A stretch of DNA of 19,841 nucleotides from an uncultured Collinsella sp. (lineage in GTDB: Bacteria > Actinomycetota > Coriobacteriia > Coriobacteriales > Coriobacteriaceae): positions 1 to 19,841 of the forward strand of contig URHQ01000036.1 in the NCBI GenBank assembly GCA_900547655.1, written 5' to 3'. Of this stretch, positions 15,864 to 19,841 are shown in pieces. How positions within the stretch are numbered: the first letter of the stretch is position 1; the number at the start of each line of letters is the position of its first letter. Below the pieces are notes generated by a model. The model worked only from the letters and a program-made list of their open reading frames with translations. It searched no databases and was not told the DNA's origin. The translations under genes were made by a program, and so were the position numbers.

Positions 15864-17729
15864 CTACTTCGTGTGCGGGATACCCAGCACGTCGAGCGCG
15901 TTGGCCATAATGGACTGGAACGGCACCGCAGCGGCATCTGAGCCGCTCGGCGTTCCGTCGAGCGTGATATAGCACAGCACCTTGGGCGATTGTGCCGGTG
16001 CAAAGCCCATAAAGGACGACATGTAGTTCTCCTTGAGGTAGCCGCCGTTCTCGTCGGCACGTTCGGCCGTACCGGTCTTACCCGCCACGTCATAGCCGTC
16101 AACCGCGCCGCCAACGCCCGTTCCCTCGGACACGACCGTCTGCATGCACGATGTCACCTGGGATGCGGCGTCCTCCGAAATCGCGCGCTCGCCTTCGCCC
16201 CAGTCCTTCTCGTCGCCTTTGCTGGACTTATAGAAGTGCGGTGTCATCATCACGCCGCCGTTGGCGATGCCGCCCACGGCACGTGCGATCTCAATCGGCG
16301 AGACGGACAGTGCCTGTCCAAAGCTCATCGAGCCCAGCGTGGCGCCGTCATACTGGTCACGCTCCTTGACGATACCCAGGCTCTCTCCCGGAAAATCGAC
16401 ACCCGAGCTGTGACCGATGCCCCACTTGTCCACATAGGCGGCAAAGTCGTCGGCACCGATCTTGCGCCCCACTAGGACAAAGCCCACGTTGGACGAACGG
16501 CGCATCATCTCGCGCACATCCATGGTCATGGCATAGTCGCGCTTGTCGGCATCGGTGACGGTATCGTCGCCCACCTTGATGCTCGCCGGCACCTCAAACG
16601 ACGTACTCGATCGCACGACGCCCAAGTCGAAGCCGGCGCCCGCCACGAGCGTCTTAAAGACCGAGCCGGGCTCGTAGGCGTCGGTGACCAGGCGCAGATT
16701 CATATCCTCGGTCTTGGCATTCTCCAGATCGGTCTGGTCGTAGGTCGGGTACGAGCAGGCTGCCAAAATCTCGCCTGTCGTAGGATCGGTGACCAGCGCC
16801 GAGCCGTTCTTGGCCTTAGTCTTCTCAACTGCCTCTGCCAGGGCATCCTCGGCCGCACGCTGGATATTGACGTCGAGCGTCGTCACGATATCAACGCCGT
16901 CGACCGCAGCCACCTTTTTATAGGCACCGCCCGCGATATAGCTGCCGTCCCTCGCGCGCTCGCGTACGAGAGAACCGTTCGTGCCGGTCAGAAGCTTGTT
17001 GTATTGCTTTTCGAGACCCGTCAAGCCGTCGTTGTCTACATTCACTACACCCAGCACCTGCGATGCCAGATTGCCGTATGGATATACGCGCTTCATGGCC
17101 TGCTCAAAAAGCACGCCGGGCAGGTTCTTCTTCTCCAGCGCCGCAACATCGTCTTCGTCCACCTGGCGCTTGATATACACCCAGGTTCCATCGGACTCAA
17201 CGAGCTTGCGGCAGGTCTTTTTATCGATTCCAGTTGCCTTGACCAGCGCCGACACCGTCTTGTCAACATCCTCGACAAGCTGCGGGTTCACGGCGATGTT
17301 GCGACATTCGACCGACGACGCCAGCACGTTACCATTGCGGTCGTAGACGGTGCCACGTTTGGCATAGAGGGTCTGCGCAAGCAGGCGGCGCGCATCGGCA
17401 CGCTCGCGCAGTTTATCGGCTTCGACAATTTGATAGTCGGCAAGGCGAAAGACGCCCAAGCCCAAGCCAAGCCCGATGAAGCCCATGACGGCTTTGCGGC
17501 GAGGCAGAGGCGCGCCTGTGAGCCATTCGGTCGACGAACTCTTGCGCGACCTGGTGTTATGCACTTGAGGGCCGCCCGAGCCGCGAAGTCGCGACGCCGG
17601 GTCGTTGCCACGGGACTGCCCGGCGTTGTAAGATTGCCGACCCGTTCCTTGATAACCAGAACGTCCCCGCGACGAGGGACGTCCAGAACCGCGGCCCCCA
17701 TCGGAACCGCGGCGATAGTCATTTGTCAT
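15864..17729 (-). CDS. ftsI: Class B penicillin-binding protein, division transpeptidase FtsI (PBP3-like)
   Basis: Membrane-anchored transpeptidase that cross-links septal peptidoglycan together with FtsW. The 621-residue protein has an N-terminal cytoplasmic tail of about 78 residues rich in Gly, Ser and Arg, one membrane segment (about 80-97), the pedestal domain beginning with RGTVYDRNGNVLA (125-137) and the transpeptidase domain. The three active-site motifs are present: SVFK (356-359, Ser356 nucleophile in EPGSVFK), SSN (412-414) and KTGT (551-554). There are no PASTA domains at the C-terminus, which ends at IPHTK shortly after the catalytic domain. The gene starts 17 bp after ftsL with only a weak ribosome binding site. 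Position between ftsL and murF supports FtsI over other class B enzymes such as SpoVD. Confidence 0.95.
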   Translation of the reverse strand: MTNDYRRGSDGGRGSGRPSSRGRSGYQGTGRQSYNAGQSRGNDPASRLRGSGGPQVHNTRSRKSSSTEWLTGAPLPRRKAVMGFIGLGLGLGVFRLADYQIVEADKLRERADARRLLAQTLYAKRGTVYDRNGNVLASSVECRNIAVNPQLVEDVDKTVSALVKATGIDKKTCRKLVESDGTWVYIKRQVDEDDVAALEKKNLPGVLFEQAMKRVYPYGNLASQVLGVVNVDNDGLTGLEKQYNKLLTGTNGSLVRERARDGSYIAGGAYKKVAAVDGVDIVTTLDVNIQRAAEDALAEAVEKTKAKNGSALVTDPTTGEILAACSYPTYDQTDLENAKTEDMNLRLVTDAYEPGSVFKTLVAGAGFDLGVVRSSTSFEVPASIKVGDDTVTDADKRDYAMTMDVREMMRRSSNVGFVLVGRKIGADDFAAYVDKWGIGHSSGVDFPGESLGIVKERDQYDGATLGSMSFGQALSVSPIEIARAVGGIANGGVMMTPHFYKSSKGDEKDWGEGERAISEDAASQVTSCMQTVVSEGTGVGGAVDGYDVAGKTGTAERADENGGYLKENYMSSFMGFAPAQSPKVLCYITLDGTPSGSDAAAVPFQSIMANALDVLGIPHTK

Positions 17730-17746
17730 ACTCAGCTACCGTCTTG

Positions 17747-18217
17747 CTACTGAGCGGTCGCGGTCGCGTTGGCGCCCGCGGCTGCATCCTGCGAAAAGTC
17801 AAGTGTAACGCTCTCGCTGGGCTCCACCATGCCATAAGCGCCCGCAAGGTCGCGAATGCGCGTGTCGGCGCCATAGACCGAATGCATGACCTCCAGGTCG
17901 GAGCTCTCATCGGTCGCTTTTTCGAGCGTGTTGGTAAGCTCGGCGTTGCTGTTGAGCACCTGGGCCGTAACGCCGGCGAGCGCCACGCGGGCGACGCCGA
18001 TCGTCATGAAGATAGCCGCAATGATGCAAAACGTTTTAAGAACGCTCATGAAAACCGGGCTTACCGCCTGGTTTGCCTGACGGCCCGCGCCCGTGTAGAC
18101 ATCAAAGCGCGGCGTGCGCTGCTCACGGGGAGCAACGGGGGCCTGCGGCGTCTCACGATAGGCGGGCATGGCGTTCATATCATAGGCGAGTGCTGCGCTT
18201 GAAGTGTTGTAGCCCAT
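17747..18217 (-). CDS. ftsL: Small bitopic division protein, probable FtsL
   Basis: Probable FtsL, which with FtsQ and FtsB/DivIC activates FtsW and FtsI. Sequence conservation in this family is low, so the call rests on layout and position. The 156-residue protein has a polar N-terminus of about 55 residues, one membrane segment (about 57-82) and a short polar helix likely to form a coiled coil (NSNAELTNTLEKATDESSDLE, about 89-109). It then has IRDLAGAYGMVEP (121-133), which resembles the conserved end of the FtsL/DivIC domain, and an Ala/Thr-rich tail. It sits exactly between rsmH and ftsI. GGGAGG stands 9 bp before the ATG. The 89-bp gap to rsmH shows no convincing promoter. A DivIC-like relative cannot be excluded. 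Confidence 0.82.
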   Translation of the reverse strand: MGYNTSSAALAYDMNAMPAYRETPQAPVAPREQRTPRFDVYTGAGRQANQAVSPVFMSVLKTFCIIAAIFMTIGVARVALAGVTAQVLNSNAELTNTLEKATDESSDLEVMHSVYGADTRIRDLAGAYGMVEPSESVTLDFSQDAAAGANATATAQ

Positions 18218-18307
18218 GATATGCCGCCTCCCATCCCGAGTACGTTGGTAGTGTGTTTAAGCTTCGTTTATGGTGCGAGCGGGAGGTCCAATATCGCGCG
18301 GTCGCGC

Positions 18308-19273
18308 CTACAGACGCTGCGCCACGCGGATTTTGGCTGATCTCGCCCGAGGGTTGCGCTCAACCTCATCAGGCTGGGCAACCAGGGGTTTGCGGGTGAT
18401 GACCTTGAGTATCGGCACGTTGCCGCACACGCACACCGGAATCTCCGGCGGACACGTGCACCCCTGGCTCATCTCCTTAAAGTGGTTCTTTACGATACGG
18501 TCCTCGAGCGAGTGATACGAGATGACGCAGATACGTCCGCCCGGGTTGAGCCACCTGGTGGCGGCATCAAGCCCTCGTTCGAGCACATCGAGCTCGTGAT
18601 TGACCTCGATGCGAATGGCCTGGAAACTTTTCTTGGCCGGGTGTCCGCCATGCCGACGAGCGGCAGCCGGGATACCCGCCTTGATGATCTCGACAAATTG
18701 GCCGGTGGTTTCGATCGGTTCTTGCTCGCGGCGGCGCACGATCTCGCGCGCGATCTGCGAGGCGAACTTCTCTTCGCCGTAGACGCGTAGAATCCGGGCG
18801 AGGTCGTGTTCGTTATAGGTGTTGATGACCTCAGCTGCGTTTAAGGTGTTATTACCCGGATCCATCCGCATGTCCAATGGGGCGTCCTCGTTATACGAAA
18901 AGCCCCTGCCAGGGATATCGAGTTGCGGCGACGAAACGCCCAAATCGAACAGGAAGCCATCGACCCCGGGCACCTCGGCCGAGCAAAGTAGCTCGTCCAA
19001 GTCGCCGAAGTTGCCCTTCAGCAGCTGGTGCGGAACGCCGGGAACCTCGCGGCCCAGACGGGCGCCAGCGGCCTCGAGGGCCATGTCGTCCTGATCGACG
19101 CCGAGCAAAAGGCCCGTCTCCCCCACCTGCGCGGCCATCTTTACCGAATGGCCGGCACCGCCAAGGGTGCAATCGCAGACAACGGAGCCGCTCTTTAGCC
19201 GCAGCGACTCAAGCACTTCGCCGAGCATGACAGGTTCATGCCGATATTCTTGTGTCAAGATCCCACGCTCCAT
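18308..19273 (-). CDS. rsmH: 16S rRNA (cytosine-1402-N4) methyltransferase RsmH
   Basis: SAM-dependent methyltransferase (formerly MraW) that modifies C1402 in the ribosomal P site. The 321 residues match the family. Motifs are EYRHEPVMLGEVL (9-21), the SAM-binding TLGGAGHS (36-43), VDQD (59-62), FDLGVSSPQLD (109-119), HPAKKSFQAIRIEVN (211-225), ISYHSLEDRIVK (251-262) and NPRARSAKIRVAQR (307-320). A cysteine-rich CTCPPEIPVCVCG stretch (272-284) is typical of many family members. The ATG lies 20 bp after the mraZ stop with only a weak purine site. A TTG five codons later has a better-placed GGAG and remains possible. Confidence 0.97.
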   Translation of the reverse strand: MERGILTQEYRHEPVMLGEVLESLRLKSGSVVCDCTLGGAGHSVKMAAQVGETGLLLGVDQDDMALEAAGARLGREVPGVPHQLLKGNFGDLDELLCSAEVPGVDGFLFDLGVSSPQLDIPGRGFSYNEDAPLDMRMDPGNNTLNAAEVINTYNEHDLARILRVYGEEKFASQIAREIVRRREQEPIETTGQFVEIIKAGIPAAARRHGGHPAKKSFQAIRIEVNHELDVLERGLDAATRWLNPGGRICVISYHSLEDRIVKNHFKEMSQGCTCPPEIPVCVCGNVPILKVITRKPLVAQPDEVERNPRARSAKIRVAQRL

Positions 19274-19293
19274 CCGTTACCCGTGCCTTGCCC

Positions 19294-19728
19294 TTACGAG
19301 AAGAAGAGGTCCAGCAGGGCCTCATCGTCATCGTCCTCATCGGCCGCGGCGCGATCCCAAACCTCAAGGTGGTCGTAGTTGCCCACAACCGTGACCTCGC
19401 GGTCGAGGTTCGCCTGCTTGCGGAGAGACTCGGAAAGACCGATACGACCGGCACTGTCCACATCCATCGACGTGGTGCGCTTGTTGATCGCCCTCATGAG
19501 CTTCTGGTCATTAATGTCACGCGGGTTAAAACCCTCGTGGCCCTCACGACCCGCGAAGAGTCCTTCGACCCACTTATCGAAGGCCTCGGCAGAGAACACG
19601 TACAGAGCATCGACATCCAGGGCTTTGAACACGCGAACGTGCTCTCCAAGCTCCTCGCGAAGGGGTGCAGGCAGGGACAGACGACCTTTTGCATCGAGAT
19701 TGCGCTCGTATGCACCAGTCATTCCCAT
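19294..19728 (-). CDS. mraZ: Transcriptional regulator MraZ
   Basis: DNA-binding regulator that usually heads and controls the dcw cluster. The 144-residue protein carries the two SpoVT-AbrB type repeats of the family, LDAKGRLSLPAPLRE (11-25) and MDVDSAGRIGLSESLR (88-103), each with the conserved D-x-x-GR core. The family forms ring-shaped oligomers that bind spaced repeats upstream of their own gene, and such repeats are visible here. The C-terminus is strikingly acidic (DEDDDDEALLDLFFS, about 130-144). The ATG at 19728 has GGAGG 6-7 bp upstream. A second ATG two codons later is possible but less well spaced. Confidence 0.95.
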   Translation of the reverse strand: MGMTGAYERNLDAKGRLSLPAPLREELGEHVRVFKALDVDALYVFSAEAFDKWVEGLFAGREGHEGFNPRDINDQKLMRAINKRTTSMDVDSAGRIGLSESLRKQANLDREVTVVGNYDHLEVWDRAAADEDDDDEALLDLFFS

Positions 19729-19764
19729 GTGCGCCCTCCCCTCGGTTACTCAGATGGCACGTAC

Positions 19765-19781
19765 GCGGGGAACCACCCCGC
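19765..19781. repeat. Palindrome GCGGGG-TGGTT-CCCCGC in the mraZ leader
   Basis: Perfect 6-bp arms around TGGTT, in the same orientation as the copy at 19802-19818, with centres 37 bp apart. It falls about 10-25 bases after the predicted transcription start, so it could form a leader RNA hairpin or be a second operator. There is no U-tract after it. Confidence 0.75.
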
Positions 19782-19796
19782 CTGTCGACGTCATCA

Positions 19797-19825
19797 ATAA
19801 TATGGGGAACCGCCCCATTTTTCAA
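19797..19825 (-). promoter_or_regulatory. Promoter of the dcw operon (mraZ promoter)
   Basis: On the minus strand, TTGAAA (19820-19825, 5 of 6 to consensus) and TATTAT (19797-19802, 5 of 6) are separated by exactly 17 bp. Transcription would start near 19790, giving a leader of about 60 bases. It is the best promoter in the window and stands directly before the first dcw gene. Confidence 0.8.
19802..19818. repeat. Palindrome ATGGGG-CGGTT-CCCCAT in the promoter spacer
   Basis: Perfect 6-bp arms around a 5-base centre, lying between the -35 and -10 of the mraZ promoter. Its left arm includes the last TGGGG of the MraZ-type array. It shares GGGGYGGTTCCCC with a second copy downstream. Confidence 0.75.
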
Positions 19826-19837
19826 CACCTTTCCCCA
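19813..19837 (-). promoter_or_regulatory. MraZ-type operator: three 5-bp repeats at 10-bp spacing
   Basis: TGGGG (19833-19837), TGTTG (19823-19827, degenerate) and TGGGG (19813-19817) are each separated by 5 bp. E. coli MraZ is known to bind TGGGN repeats with 5-bp spacers upstream of mraZ. The array overlaps the -35 element and the start of the promoter spacer, so bound MraZ would block RNA polymerase. More repeats could lie beyond the window edge. Confidence 0.7.
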
Positions 19838-19841
19838 CCCC

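Noticed and set aside
18218..18307. Internal promoter between rsmH and ftsL
   Set aside because: TTGGAC and TAAACG occur but are 15 bp apart and poor at -10. Nothing else in the gap supports a promoter.

Overview
All 18 protein-coding genes in this window lie on the minus strand, so transcription runs from high to low coordinates. Together they form an almost complete division and cell wall (dcw) cluster followed by a high-affinity phosphate uptake operon. The order from right to left is mraZ, rsmH, ftsL, ftsI, murF, mraY, murD, ftsW, murG, murC, murB, ftsQ, ftsZ, then pgeF, pstS, pstC, pstA and the 5' part of pstB, which is cut by the left edge. No rRNA, tRNA, mobile element or CRISPR array was seen. 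No gap between genes exceeds about 210 bases.

Organism: a high-GC bacterium with a Gram-positive style dcw cluster. FtsZ directly follows FtsQ with no ftsA, pgeF follows ftsZ, and the phosphate-binding protein is a lipoprotein. FtsI, FtsW and FtsQ carry basic Ser/Arg/Pro-rich tails. This fits Actinomycetota, and the overall look of the proteins suggests Coriobacteriia (Collinsella-like). That placement is inference without a database search.

Layout: (1) 19729-19841 holds a strong sigma70-type promoter (TTGAAA, 17 bp, TATTAT) overlapped by three 5-bp repeats with 10-bp periodicity that match the known MraZ operator. Two near-identical GGGGYGGTTCCCC palindromes lie across the promoter and in the leader. 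(2) 4240-19728 is a tight run of 13 dcw genes, mostly with gaps of 0-20 bp or short overlaps. Larger gaps lie between rsmH and ftsL (89 bp), ftsI and murF (126 bp, where murE is normally found), murG and murC (97 bp) and ftsQ and ftsZ (199 bp, AT-rich, probably an internal ftsZ promoter). (3) 4182-4214 is a clear intrinsic terminator just after ftsZ. (4) 1-4030 is pgeF-pstS-pstC-pstA-pstB, in which pgeF and pstS share an ATGA overlap, so the phosphate transporter appears to be co-expressed with pgeF. A tandem 11-bp-spaced CTTTACG repeat upstream of pgeF could be a PhoP-type site.

How the genes work together: MurB, MurC, MurD, MurF, MraY and MurG make lipid II. FtsW polymerises it and FtsI cross-links it at the septum. 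FtsL and FtsQ scaffold these enzymes, FtsZ forms the ring, and MraZ probably controls the cluster. PgeF is a peptidoglycan-editing type oxidase linked to wall precursor quality. PstSCAB imports phosphate. MurE, FtsA, SepF and Ddl are not in the window. Several starts were moved from the longest open frame to an internal ATG with a better ribosome binding site (pstC, pgeF, ftsZ, murC, murG).
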